64,000 bases of DNA from JBNRMR01 sp050942895 (GTDB lineage: Bacteria > Bacillota > Clostridia > Christensenellales > UBA1750). The DNA lies in the NCBI GenBank assembly GCA_050942895.1, contig JBMNOE010000003.1:1-64000 (forward strand), read 5' to 3'. The translations under genes were made by a program, and so were the position numbers. Under the pieces are notes generated by a model that was given only the letters and a program-made list of their open reading frames with translations, searched no databases and had not been told where the DNA came from. The number at the start of each line of letters is the position of its first letter. The first letter of the stretch is position 1. This document shows, piece by piece, positions 25,847 to 34,545 of this stretch.

Positions 25847-28141
25847 ATGGCCAGGAAAGAACTGTTGTTGACAGACGGGTGGGAGTTTGCCCTTGGGGAG
25901 CCTGCGGAGGAGAACTTCAAGGAAGTTTTTTTGCCCCATGATTGGGCCATAGACGCGCCCTTCGACAAGAACATGAGGCAAGGGGGCGCTCAGGGCTTTC
26001 GGGACAGATGGAACACAGGCTGGTATCGGCTGAAAATGCAAATCGACGATGTGGACGAGGGGTATCGCTATTTTTTGGATTTCGGCGGCATATATGAACA
26101 AAGCGAGGTGCGGATGAATGGCGCCTATGTCGGCGGAAGGAAATATGGCTACAGCCCTTTTCGCCTGGATATCAGCGAATTTATTTGCCAGGGGAAGAAT
26201 CTTCTTGAGATAAAGGTGGACAACACGGCATTCCCCGTGGACAGATGGTATAGCGGCTGCGGAATATACCGGCCGGTGAAGCTGCTCAAGCTGGAAAACA
26301 GCCATCTGGATGAGAGGGAAGTGGTGGTAAAGACTGAAATCAATGGCGCAGACGCTCTGATGACAGTGCAAACCGGCGTTTCGGGCAGAGTGCGCGCGAT
26401 TCTTTCAGGCGGCGGGGTCGATATCAGTGCCGAGGGCGAGGGCAGCATCAAAATACCGGTGAAAGGGGCGAGGCTCTGGTCCGCGGATGAGCCAAATCTC
26501 TACGATCTCACCCTTTCGCTGATGGACGCAGAGCGGGCGGCGGATGAAATCACTCTGCGGGTGGGCATAAGGGATATCGTAATGGATCCTCATAAGGGAA
26601 TGTTGGTGAACGGAAAGCCAGTAAAGCTGCAGGGCGTTTGCCTGCATCAGGATGTGGGCAGCAGGGGAATTGCTTCCAAGAAGGAAATTTGGCGGGAGCG
26701 GCTTTTACAGCTAAAGAATATGGGTTGCAACTCAATCCGCGCAGCGCACCACGCCCACAGCGCTGAATTCATGGACCTTTGCGATGAAATGGGGTTTTAT
26801 GTCTACGCCGAGCCCTTCGATAAATGGACGGGCGGACTGTATGGCCGCTATTTTGAAACGGAGTGGCAGCAGGATTTCGCTGCACTGATTAAGCGGGACA
26901 GGAACCGGCCCTGCGTTTTCATGTGGGGCGTGGGCAACGAGGTGGAAAATCAGGCGCAGCCGTCGATGCTAAGGCTGTGCAAAATGCTGGTGGAATATGC
27001 GAAATCACTGGACGACACGAGGCCGGTCTGCTACGCCATGAACCCTCATTTCAAATATGAAAAGAAGGTGGATCTCTCCAAGATAGAGGATATTCAGGCA
27101 TTCGTGGACGAGGTGGACGAGGCCGAGATCAACGATATCGGCGAGCGGGTGGAGAGGATTGCGCTGATCGCCGAGCTGGTGGACGTCATCGGCTGCAATT
27201 ATCAGGAGCAATGGTATGAGCTGATACGCCAAAGATGCCCGGATAAGCTGATTTTAGGCACGGAGACATATCAGTTTTTCATTGGCCATGCTGACTTTTA
27301 CCAGAACATGGGCGTGGAAAACCCCGCTCTTGTGCCGGAAAATCATCAATATGTGATAGGCAGTATGATATGGACGGGCTATGACTATCTTGGCGAATCC
27401 ATGGGCTGGCCTGCCAAGGGCTGGAGCGGCGCGCCAATCCGCACCAACATGGAGAAAAGGCCCAATTATTATATTCTTCAAAGCTATTGGAGCAAAAAGC
27501 CCATGGTGCATTTTTCGGTGATGGATTATTCCCTGATGGATGAGGGCATAAAGGCCCACTGGGACACGCCGATGTTGGCCGACCATTGGCATTTTCCGCA
27601 GTTTTTAAAAACGGTTATCCCTTATGTTATCGCCAGCAACTGCGACGAAGTGCGCCTTTGGCTCAATGGAAAGCGCTACCATGTTCCCGCGCCTGCGGAT
27701 TCACCCAACAGGCTGACGATGGGCTTTTTGCCATGGCTGGCGGGAACAGTCACCACCGAAGGCTACATAAATGGCGAAAAGGTCTGCGAACACAGCCTGA
27801 CCACGCCCGGCTTTGCAGTGGAGCTGGCCTTCGACGAGAGGGTATCGCCCGTTGCGGCAGAGAAAGGCTGCGAGATGCTCTTGACCGTCCGCGCATTCGA
27901 CGGCGATGGGAACCCTTGCTTCAGGGAAAGCGGCAGGGTACGCTTTGCCGTGGAAGGCTGCGGGGTGCTTTTAGCGGTGGATAACGGTTCTTTGATGCAT
28001 GAAGAACCCTATGGCGCAGACAGCATCCACATGCACCAGGGCGTTGCCAGTGTTTTGATCAGGCTAAGCGGCGGTGAAGGACGGGTTGCGGTGAGGGCAT
28101 TTGCCAGCGGAATGCAGCCGGCCGTTATAGATATAGAGTGA
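25847..28141 (+). CDS. Glycoside hydrolase family 2 (beta-galactosidase-like)
   Basis: This 764-residue retaining glycosidase starts with a jelly-roll sugar-binding domain (FLPHDWAIDAPF ... GWYRLKM), then an immunoglobulin-like domain and a TIM barrel. The barrel contains KLQGVCLHQDVG, the acid/base Glu in GVGNEVEN (E365) and a nucleophile candidate in ILGTETYQF (E473). C-terminal beta domains include WLNGKRYHV. There is no signal peptide, so it acts on imported sugar. The family covers beta-galactosidase, beta-glucuronidase and beta-mannosidase, and I cannot fix the specificity. AAGGAGAGG precedes the ATG. It is monocistronic by position. Confidence 0.9.
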   Translation: MARKELLLTDGWEFALGEPAEENFKEVFLPHDWAIDAPFDKNMRQGGAQGFRDRWNTGWYRLKMQIDDVDEGYRYFLDFGGIYEQSEVRMNGAYVGGRKYGYSPFRLDISEFICQGKNLLEIKVDNTAFPVDRWYSGCGIYRPVKLLKLENSHLDEREVVVKTEINGADALMTVQTGVSGRVRAILSGGGVDISAEGEGSIKIPVKGARLWSADEPNLYDLTLSLMDAERAADEITLRVGIRDIVMDPHKGMLVNGKPVKLQGVCLHQDVGSRGIASKKEIWRERLLQLKNMGCNSIRAAHHAHSAEFMDLCDEMGFYVYAEPFDKWTGGLYGRYFETEWQQDFAALIKRDRNRPCVFMWGVGNEVENQAQPSMLRLCKMLVEYAKSLDDTRPVCYAMNPHFKYEKKVDLSKIEDIQAFVDEVDEAEINDIGERVERIALIAELVDVIGCNYQEQWYELIRQRCPDKLILGTETYQFFIGHADFYQNMGVENPALVPENHQYVIGSMIWTGYDYLGESMGWPAKGWSGAPIRTNMEKRPNYYILQSYWSKKPMVHFSVMDYSLMDEGIKAHWDTPMLADHWHFPQFLKTVIPYVIASNCDEVRLWLNGKRYHVPAPADSPNRLTMGFLPWLAGTVTTEGYINGEKVCEHSLTTPGFAVELAFDERVSPVAAEKGCEMLLTVRAFDGDGNPCFRESGRVRFAVEGCGVLLAVDNGSLMHEEPYGADSIHMHQGVASVLIRLSGGEGRVAVRAFASGMQPAVIDIE

Positions 28142-28258
28142 ATAAAACAGTAGGAGTTGACGGCAAAAGAACCTTCAAAGTATGATCGTCGGCAATATTG
28201 ACCAAAAGTAATAAAAATGATATTATTATTATATACCAATTCGAAAGGAGCGAGAACT

Positions 28259-28372
28259 GTGGAAGGCAAACCACGAGGTAGACAGAATAAAAGAAAATCC
28301 CTCAGCTGGGCCATAAAGATATATGCCGGAAGCGCCTGCGGGCTGCCGTCCATTGGTTTCTTGCGCCGATGA
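28259..28372 (+). CDS. Possible 37-residue leader peptide upstream of the Mg2+ ATPase
   Basis: A GTG preceded by AAAGGAG (8-nt spacing) opens 37 codons, ending with TGA at 28370-28372. The start is strongly basic (VEGKPRGRQNKRKS), then comes a mildly hydrophobic part (LSWAIKIYAGSACGLPSIGF) and a final LRR. An intrinsic terminator follows 15 bases later, and the mgtA-type gene starts about 60 bases after that. In enteric bacteria mgtA is controlled by a short leader ORF (mgtL) coupled to terminator choice. This layout is analogous, but the peptide sequence is unrelated to what I recall of mgtL. It could instead be an independent small protein. Confidence 0.5.
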   Translation: MEGKPRGRQNKRKSLSWAIKIYAGSACGLPSIGFLRR

Positions 28373-28387
28373 ACGCACTGCATGCTT

Positions 28388-28413
28388 AAAGCCGCCATAT
28401 TGGCGGCTTTTTT
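28388..28413 (+). terminator. Intrinsic terminator/attenuator upstream of the Mg2+ ATPase
   Basis: AAAGCCGCC and GGCGGCTTT form a perfect 9-bp stem with loop ATATT, followed by TTT. It lies between the 37-codon ORF and the ATPase start, in the leader of the ATPase gene if transcription begins upstream of 28259. Confidence 0.85.
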
Positions 28414-28470
28414 GTTCGAATGATTCTTTTTCGCTCTGGCTGGGAAATCTAAAAAGAAGGAGTGATCCCA

Positions 28471-31116
28471 GTGAAAATGTTCGGAAGGAAAAAAGACATG
28501 CGGGCAGAAGCGACCGCAAAACATGACAGTGAGGCGACCCTGCGCGAATATGCGAGGATGTCGCAGGATACGCTGCTATCAAGGCTCGCGGCCACAAAAG
28601 TCGGTCTTACAAGCCGAGAGGCCGAGGAACGGCAGGCGGAATTTGGCAGGAATATAATAACTGTAGGTAACAAAAACACTGTTTGGCGCAGGCTTCGCCA
28701 GGCGATAATAAACCCGTTTAATATTATTTTGATATTGATCGCCGCGATCACATACATTACTGACGTGGTAATATCCTCCAAGCCGGACTATTTAACCGTG
28801 ATAATCATACTGGCGCTGGTGTTGATTTCAGGCGTGGTCGCTTTCGTGCAGAGCGAGCGCTCAAACGCTGCCGCAGAGGAACTAACAAAGATGATATCAA
28901 ACAAGGCCGATGTTTTCAGGGATGGCAAGCTCATCGAAGTTTCAATGGATGAGCTGGTTCCGGGGGATGTTGTGAAGCTTTCGGCAGGGGATATGCTGCC
29001 GGCGGATCTGCGGTTTCTGACCACCAAGGACACATTCGTGGCCCAGGCGGCGCTGACGGGCGAGTCAAACCCCGTTGAAAAGTTCAGCCAGCCCCTTGAG
29101 CGCCGGTATGAAAGCCTGACCGATATTCAAAACATCGGTTTTATGGGATCGAACATTGTCAGCGGCAGCGCCACCGCCTTGGTGATGCTCACCGGCAACA
29201 GCACATATTTCGGCGCCATGGCAAAGTCGCTTTCGTCTAACAGTTCAAAGACCAGCTTCGAGCGGGGAGTGGACTCTGTAAGCCGTCTTTTGGTGCGGAT
29301 GATGCTCGTGATGGTGCCTATAGTTTTCATCATAAACGGCTTAGTAAAAGGAGAGTGGTACAGCTCGCTTTTCTTTGCAATAAGCATCGCTGTGGGGCTT
29401 ACGCCGGAGATGCTGCCGGTTATTATGACATCCACTTTAGCCAAGGGCGCTGTCAGCATGTCGAAAAGGAAAGTCATCGTGCGCAGTCTGGGAGCAATCC
29501 AGACCTTGGGAGAGATGGATGTGCTTTGCACCGACAAAACCGGCACTCTGACAGAGGACAGAATTGTCCTTGAAAAATACATGGATATTCAGGGAGAGGA
29601 CGACAGGCGAGTTCTGCGGCATGCCTACTTGAACAGCTATTTCCAGACGGGGCTTAAAAATCTCATAGATGGGGCGATTATAAACCGCGCGGTAAGCTAT
29701 GGGATGGACGGCATCATCCATAGCTATATATGCGTGGACGAGATCCCCTTTGACTTTTCACGGCGCAGGATGAGCGTTGTTTTGCAGGATGAAAGCGGTA
29801 AAAGGCAGCTAATCACTAAAGGCGCTGTGGAGGAGATTCTTTCAATTTCTTCATTCGTGGAGATGGGCGGGCGCGTTGTGCCGATTGATGACGAGAGCAG
29901 AAGAGCCGCCATGAGGACATATGAGAACCATAACAGGGAGGGGCTTAGGATGATCGCCGTGGCTCAAAAAAACCAGGTGCCTGAAAGCGGCGCCTTTAGC
30001 GTGGCTGATGAAAGCAACATGGTGCTGATAGGCTTCGTGGGTTTTTTGGACCCGCCAAAGGAAAGTGCGGCGGCGGCCATTGCGGCTCTTAAGGAGCATG
30101 GCGTTCGCACTGTGGTTTTAACCGGCGACAGCGAAGGCGTGGCTGTGAAAGTCTGCGGGAAGGTGGGCGTGAAAAACGCTGTTCTTCTTTTAGGAAGCGA
30201 TGTGGAGGCAATGGACGATGACCAACTCAAAGAGGCAGTTAAAAGCTGCGATCTTTTCGCGAAGCTTTCGCCCGTGCAAAAGGAGAGGGTCGTAAGATCA
30301 TTTCAGGAGAACGGTCACACGGTGGGATATATGGGCGATGGGATAAACGATGCCCCCGCTCTGCGCCAGGCCGATGTGGGAATTTCGGTTGACAGTGCTG
30401 TGGATATCGCCAAGGAGAGCGCGGACATCATTTTGCTGGAAAAAGATTTAATGGTGCTTGAAAACGGCGTCATCGAGGGTCGGCGCACATTCGGCAATAT
30501 AATGAAATATATTAAAATGGCGGCAAGTGGGAACTTTGGCAACATGATCTCTGTAATAATCGCCAGCATATTGCTGCCGTTTTTGCCGATGCTGCCCGTG
30601 CAGATTTTAACCCAGAACCTCTTAAACGACTTTGCCCAAATGGGCATGCCCTTCGATGATGTGGATGGCGAATATTTAAAAAAGCCCCGCAGATGGGAGA
30701 CGGAGTCAATCAAGTCCTTCATGGCATATATGGGGCCTTTAAGCTCCCTGTTTGACATCGCATGCTTCGCGGTTATGTGGTGGATTATCGGCGCTAACAC
30801 GATGGAGCTTGCACCTCTATTCCAGAGCGGATGGTTCGTTTTCGGCACGGTATCGCAGGCTTTGGTCATTCACATGATACGCACTTCGAAGCTTCCGTTT
30901 ATAGAGAGTAGGCCCTCAAAAACTTTGCTTTTATCGACGCTGTTGATGGCGGCGGTTTCAATTGCGGTGGGCTTTACAAGCATGGCCATAGGCATAGATA
31001 TGGCGGCCCTGCCCATGGCCTTTGCGCCCTGGCTGGTAGTTTTGCTCTTGGGGTACTTCGTGGCGGCCCAGCTAATAAAAGGGATTTACATCAGAAGGTA
31101 TGGGGAATGGCTGTAG
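28471..31116 (+). CDS. mgtA: Magnesium-translocating P-type ATPase
   Basis: This 881-residue P-type ATPase is of the MgtA/MgtB (type IIIB) class, importing Mg2+ across the cytoplasmic membrane. It has the cation-ATPase N-terminus (TKVGLTSREAEERQAEFG), the actuator motif LTGESNPVEKF, the phosphorylation site CTDKTGTLTED (D355), the nucleotide domain, and MGDGINDAPALRQADVGISV. About ten membrane segments complete it. The chosen GTG at 28471 has AAGGAG eight bases upstream; GTG 28462 overlaps that SD. A leader ORF and terminator precede it, suggesting attenuation control. Ca2+ or other cation specificity is less likely. Confidence 0.92.
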   Translation: MKMFGRKKDMRAEATAKHDSEATLREYARMSQDTLLSRLAATKVGLTSREAEERQAEFGRNIITVGNKNTVWRRLRQAIINPFNIILILIAAITYITDVVISSKPDYLTVIIILALVLISGVVAFVQSERSNAAAEELTKMISNKADVFRDGKLIEVSMDELVPGDVVKLSAGDMLPADLRFLTTKDTFVAQAALTGESNPVEKFSQPLERRYESLTDIQNIGFMGSNIVSGSATALVMLTGNSTYFGAMAKSLSSNSSKTSFERGVDSVSRLLVRMMLVMVPIVFIINGLVKGEWYSSLFFAISIAVGLTPEMLPVIMTSTLAKGAVSMSKRKVIVRSLGAIQTLGEMDVLCTDKTGTLTEDRIVLEKYMDIQGEDDRRVLRHAYLNSYFQTGLKNLIDGAIINRAVSYGMDGIIHSYICVDEIPFDFSRRRMSVVLQDESGKRQLITKGAVEEILSISSFVEMGGRVVPIDDESRRAAMRTYENHNREGLRMIAVAQKNQVPESGAFSVADESNMVLIGFVGFLDPPKESAAAAIAALKEHGVRTVVLTGDSEGVAVKVCGKVGVKNAVLLLGSDVEAMDDDQLKEAVKSCDLFAKLSPVQKERVVRSFQENGHTVGYMGDGINDAPALRQADVGISVDSAVDIAKESADIILLEKDLMVLENGVIEGRRTFGNIMKYIKMAASGNFGNMISVIIASILLPFLPMLPVQILTQNLLNDFAQMGMPFDDVDGEYLKKPRRWETESIKSFMAYMGPLSSLFDIACFAVMWWIIGANTMELAPLFQSGWFVFGTVSQALVIHMIRTSKLPFIESRPSKTLLLSTLLMAAVSIAVGFTSMAIGIDMAALPMAFAPWLVVLLLGYFVAAQLIKGIYIRRYGEWL

Positions 31117-31141
31117 GGATTTCTTCGTAAAATTGCAGAAA

Positions 31142-31172
31142 AAAAGGCTTGTCGAATTTGACAGGCCTTTTT
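31142..31172. terminator. Bidirectional terminator between mgtA and the pirin gene
   Basis: AAAAAGGCTTGTC and GACAGGCCTTTTT form a long stem with loop GAATTT, flanked by A- and T-runs. It can serve both convergent transcripts. Confidence 0.8.
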
Positions 31173-31191
31173 ATTTTTGGTAAAGATGAGA

Positions 31192-32028
31192 TCAGCCGTG
31201 CTTTATGAATGTGCCTTTCCTAAGCTCATCGAAGGCATGCCTAAGCTCCTGTTGGGTGTTCATCACGATGGGACCGCCCCAGGCTATGGATTCGCCCAGA
31301 GGCTCGCCGCTAAAGACCATGAAGCGCAGGGGGGAATCAGCGCTGGAAGCAACTGATATGAATTCGCCCTGCCCGAAAAGGACGGCTGTTTTCTCGGGTA
31401 TTTCCTGGCCGTTTATGAAGGCATCGCCCTCCAGAAGGAAAACGAATACGGTTTCTTCGGGGGTTGTGGGGATATCGATGGATCCGCCCTTTTCCATGTC
31501 GATATCATAGAGGGAGGCGGGGATATGCCTTGGCTTGACTCCGGACTCGCCCCCAAAGCTGCCGGAAAGAACTCGCACAGTGGCCTTTTCCCTTTCGATT
31601 ACGGGGATCATGTCCTCGGTTATGCTCAGGTATGCGGGTTCAGCCATCTTTTCTGCTGCGGGCATGTTCAGCCATAGCTGGAAGCCGAACATCCTGCCGG
31701 CCTCCTTGGGCATCTCCTGGTGCATTATGCCGCTGCCGGCGGTCATCCACTGGCTTTCACCGGCGAGAATGGAGTCCTTATTGCCAAGGCTGTCCTCATG
31801 GTCAATCCTGCCGGAGATAAGATATGTGATGGTCTCTATACCCCGGTGCGGATGCACGGGAAAGCCGGCGAGGTAGTCTGCGGGGTCGTTGGAATCGAAT
31901 GAGTCCAGCATAAGGAAGGGATCAAAATCTTCCACATCGTCGTGGCCAAGCACCCGCACCAGCCTCACGCCGGCGCCATCGACGGCCCTTTTACCCCTGA
32001 TCATCTTGACAATCTCACGTTTTGCCAT
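31192..32028 (-). CDS. Pirin family protein
   Basis: This 278-residue bicupin is of the pirin/YhhW class. The first cupin holds the metal-binding signature FPVHPHRGIETITYLISGRIDHEDSLGN, and then SQWMTAGSGIMHQEMPKE, typical of pirins. Some pirins have quercetin 2,3-dioxygenase activity; others modulate enzymes or sense redox state. GGAGG precedes the ATG. It lies just downstream of a LigB-type dioxygenase gene on the same strand (73 nt apart), so the two may share a transcript. Confidence 0.92.
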   Translation of the reverse strand: MAKREIVKMIRGKRAVDGAGVRLVRVLGHDDVEDFDPFLMLDSFDSNDPADYLAGFPVHPHRGIETITYLISGRIDHEDSLGNKDSILAGESQWMTAGSGIMHQEMPKEAGRMFGFQLWLNMPAAEKMAEPAYLSITEDMIPVIEREKATVRVLSGSFGGESGVKPRHIPASLYDIDMEKGGSIDIPTTPEETVFVFLLEGDAFINGQEIPEKTAVLFGQGEFISVASSADSPLRFMVFSGEPLGESIAWGGPIVMNTQQELRHAFDELRKGTFIKHG

Positions 32029-32101
32029 TCTTTTGCATCCTCCACTTTTTCTCTATTTTTATCGGCTTAGCCATTTTAAACTTGGGAAAGCGGCCTGAAG
32101 C

Positions 32102-32872
32102 CTATTCAAGTAGATAGCTGGTCATTGAAATACTTCCCAACTGGCAGGCATCGTTGAAAACGGAGATCTTCTGCGAGTCTTCCGCGGCGCCGAGGGCGTA
32201 AAGCAGCGGTGCATAGTGGTCGATGCTCTTAAAGGCCAGGGAAGCGGAATTACCCGCTCTTTTGTAGTCGATCACATTGTCAAAGTCCCGGTTCAGCACG
32301 CTTTGCTTTATGTACAGGTCGAAATCCTCCGCCCAATCATAGCCGCCTTCCATTCGCCAGTTCACCCGCGCCAGATTATGCACCACGTTTCCGCTGCCCA
32401 TTATCAGCACACCCTGATCTCTTAAACTTTGCAGTTGGGTGCCAATTTTGAAATGCTCCTCCATCGGGGCGTCCATGTCGATGCTCAATTGAAACACGGG
32501 TATGTCCGCCTTGGGATATAGATTGCAAAGCACAGACCATGTGCCGTGGTCAAGGCCCCAGAAGCTGTCCGGATCGACTTCGCGACTTGTTATAAGCTCC
32601 TTGGTTTTGTGGGCAAGGGCCGGCGCACCGGGGGCGCTGTATACAACGCGGTAAAGCTCCTCGGGAAAACCGTACATGTCGTATATGGTCTGGGGAGGAT
32701 CAGCCGTGAGGACCTTTGTGCCAGGAGTGAACCAGTGGGCGGAAACGGAGAGTATCGCTTCGGGACGGGGCAGCGTAGGCCCAAGTTTTATCCAGGCGCT
32801 TCTAAACTCGTTCTCTTCGATGGCGTTCATTGGGGAGCCATGCCCCACGAACAAAACGGGCATCCTTTTCAT
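32102..32872 (-). CDS. LigB/DODA-type extradiol ring-cleavage dioxygenase family protein (YgiD-like)
   Basis: This 256-residue protein of the class III extradiol dioxygenase fold has the N-terminal metal site MPVLFVGHGSPMNAIEENEF, then SVSAHW with the second His, and the late motif VLIMGSGNVVHNLARVNW. The family includes plant DOPA 4,5-dioxygenase homologues and E. coli YgiD. In an anaerobe an oxygen-dependent reaction is doubtful, so the physiological role is unclear. GAGGTAG precedes the ATG. It is upstream of the pirin gene. Confidence 0.9.
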   Translation of the reverse strand: MKRMPVLFVGHGSPMNAIEENEFRSAWIKLGPTLPRPEAILSVSAHWFTPGTKVLTADPPQTIYDMYGFPEELYRVVYSAPGAPALAHKTKELITSREVDPDSFWGLDHGTWSVLCNLYPKADIPVFQLSIDMDAPMEEHFKIGTQLQSLRDQGVLIMGSGNVVHNLARVNWRMEGGYDWAEDFDLYIKQSVLNRDFDNVIDYKRAGNSASLAFKSIDHYAPLLYALGAAEDSQKISVFNDACQLGSISMTSYLLE

Positions 32873-32974
32873 GTGATCTACCTCTTTGCTGTTGTTCTTT
32901 TTGTTTTTTATATTTTTATATCTCTATTTTATTGAGGACCTTTTCAATATACTTTCAATACATCGTTGTGATAT

Positions 32975-34390
32975 TTATACTTTTATATGCTTCCATTTGC
33001 CGCTCTTATACCTGAGATATATTACTATGGCCCTTAATGTCTGGTCCAGCAGCCAGCTATACCATGCGCCGGCAAGGCCCATCTTCCAAACGATAACGAA
33101 AAAATAGCCCATCACCATGCGCATGCCCAGAACGCCTACCATGGTGGAAATAAGGGGCCATTTTGTATCGCCGCCGCCGCGAAGGCCGCCGCAGAAAGCC
33201 ATCTGGATTATCTGCGGGGCTGCAAAAAAGGCGAGAATCCTCAGTGCGGTTGAAATGTTTTCGATTACATCCGGCTCGCTGGTGAACATCCTGGCGATGG
33301 GAACGGGGAAAATCAACAGGATCGCCATCAAAACTGCGGACACAAGAAGCGACAGCTTCAGGGCCTCGGAAAAATACCTGTCGGCAATGTCGGGCCTTCC
33401 CGCGCCAAGGTTTTGCCCCACCAGCGAAACCAGAGCGATGCCTATGGCCTGCCCAAAGTTTACCACATAGCCGTGAATGGAGGAGGCGATGTTGTGGGCG
33501 GCATATTCGGCAGTTCCAAGGCTTACCACGTAGACTGTGAAGGCCGTAAGCCCAACCCTCAGCGCCACCTGCTCCCCCGCGGTGGAAGCGCCTATGCGGC
33601 AGATTCTTTTGATGATCTGCGGAAGGGGCTTGAACAGCTTTTTTACCCTTGGCCGGATAACAAGGGCGCTGGGACGAAGGATTATCCACAGGGCAAGAGC
33701 GCAGCCGATGACCTTCGCCACAAGCTGGGCTATGGAAGCGCCCATTATGCCCAACGACGGGATCGGCCCAATGCCATGTATCAGCGCATAGCCAAAGATG
33801 ACATTGACGATGTTTGCAATGACGTTAAAATACATCGATAACCTTGTGCGGCCGGCGCCCCTCAGCAGCGCGGCTATGGAGTTGGTTATGGACTGAAAAA
33901 AGGAGCCGATGGCGCAATAGCGCATGTAAAGCGAAGCCATATAAAAATAATCGGGGGTGGCTCCAAGCCAGAGGATGAAATAATCGCCGAAAAAATAGAG
34001 TACGGCGCTGGTTATAAAGCCGAAAGCTATGGATAGAAGCAGTGTCTGTTCGGCGGCCTGCCTTGCAGTCTTTTCGTCCTGGCTGCCCAATGACCGGGCC
34101 ACCAGTGCAGTTCCTCCCACACAAAAGGCCTGTATGACCACGTTTGGGATCATTATCGGCTGGTTGGTGATGCCTATGGCGCTTACAGCTTCCTTCCCCA
34201 GGGATGAAATCAGAACCATCGTTATAACGCCTATGAGAGAGCTGAGGATAAGCTCGACGGCGCATGGCCAGGAAAGCCTGAAAAGGCTCTTTCTCATCTC
34301 CTTGCGGGAGGGGACGGGCAGGATAGGGCTTAACTCAGCCTCCGCGGCTGAGGATGTGCCTGCAGAATTCATCTTATTAGTGCCTTTCAC
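32975..34390 (-). CDS. MATE family efflux transporter
   Basis: This 471-residue membrane protein has twelve predicted helices in two homologous halves, characteristic of MATE Na+/H+-coupled drug or metabolite exporters (NorM/DinF group). Typical elements are TNQPIMIPNVVIQAFCVGGTALVARSLG in the first half and NFGQAIGIALVSLVGQNLGAG in the second. The start is unsure: GTG at 34390 or ATG at 34372, the latter having AAAGG about 10 bases upstream. The substrate is not evident from neighbours. Confidence 0.92.
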   Translation of the reverse strand: MKGTNKMNSAGTSSAAEAELSPILPVPSRKEMRKSLFRLSWPCAVELILSSLIGVITMVLISSLGKEAVSAIGITNQPIMIPNVVIQAFCVGGTALVARSLGSQDEKTARQAAEQTLLLSIAFGFITSAVLYFFGDYFILWLGATPDYFYMASLYMRYCAIGSFFQSITNSIAALLRGAGRTRLSMYFNVIANIVNVIFGYALIHGIGPIPSLGIMGASIAQLVAKVIGCALALWIILRPSALVIRPRVKKLFKPLPQIIKRICRIGASTAGEQVALRVGLTAFTVYVVSLGTAEYAAHNIASSIHGYVVNFGQAIGIALVSLVGQNLGAGRPDIADRYFSEALKLSLLVSAVLMAILLIFPVPIARMFTSEPDVIENISTALRILAFFAAPQIIQMAFCGGLRGGGDTKWPLISTMVGVLGMRMVMGYFFVIVWKMGLAGAWYSWLLDQTLRAIVIYLRYKSGKWKHIKV

Positions 34391-34498
34391 AAAACTATAT
34401 TATGTGTAAAGATTAACACAATCTTAACGGCATGTCAATTTGAGGCGGGGGGGACTGTTCGGGGACTCTGCCCCCGAATTACCCTTTGTAATCCCTTC

Positions 34499-34529
34499 AA
34501 AAAAGGCCGGGTTGTTACCTCGGCCTTTG
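34499..34529 (-). terminator. Intrinsic terminator of asd
   Basis: On the minus strand AAAGGCCGAGG pairs with CCCGGCCTTT and is followed by TTTTTT, 17 bases after the asd stop codon. Confidence 0.75.
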
Positions 34530-34545
34530 ATGGAGCATCCATGCA

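Noticed and set aside
28142..28470. M-box (Mg2+) riboswitch before the P-type ATPase
   Set aside because: The conserved M-box segments (such as the GGTGAGGCTCC core) are not present. A short ORF and terminator fit the sequence better.
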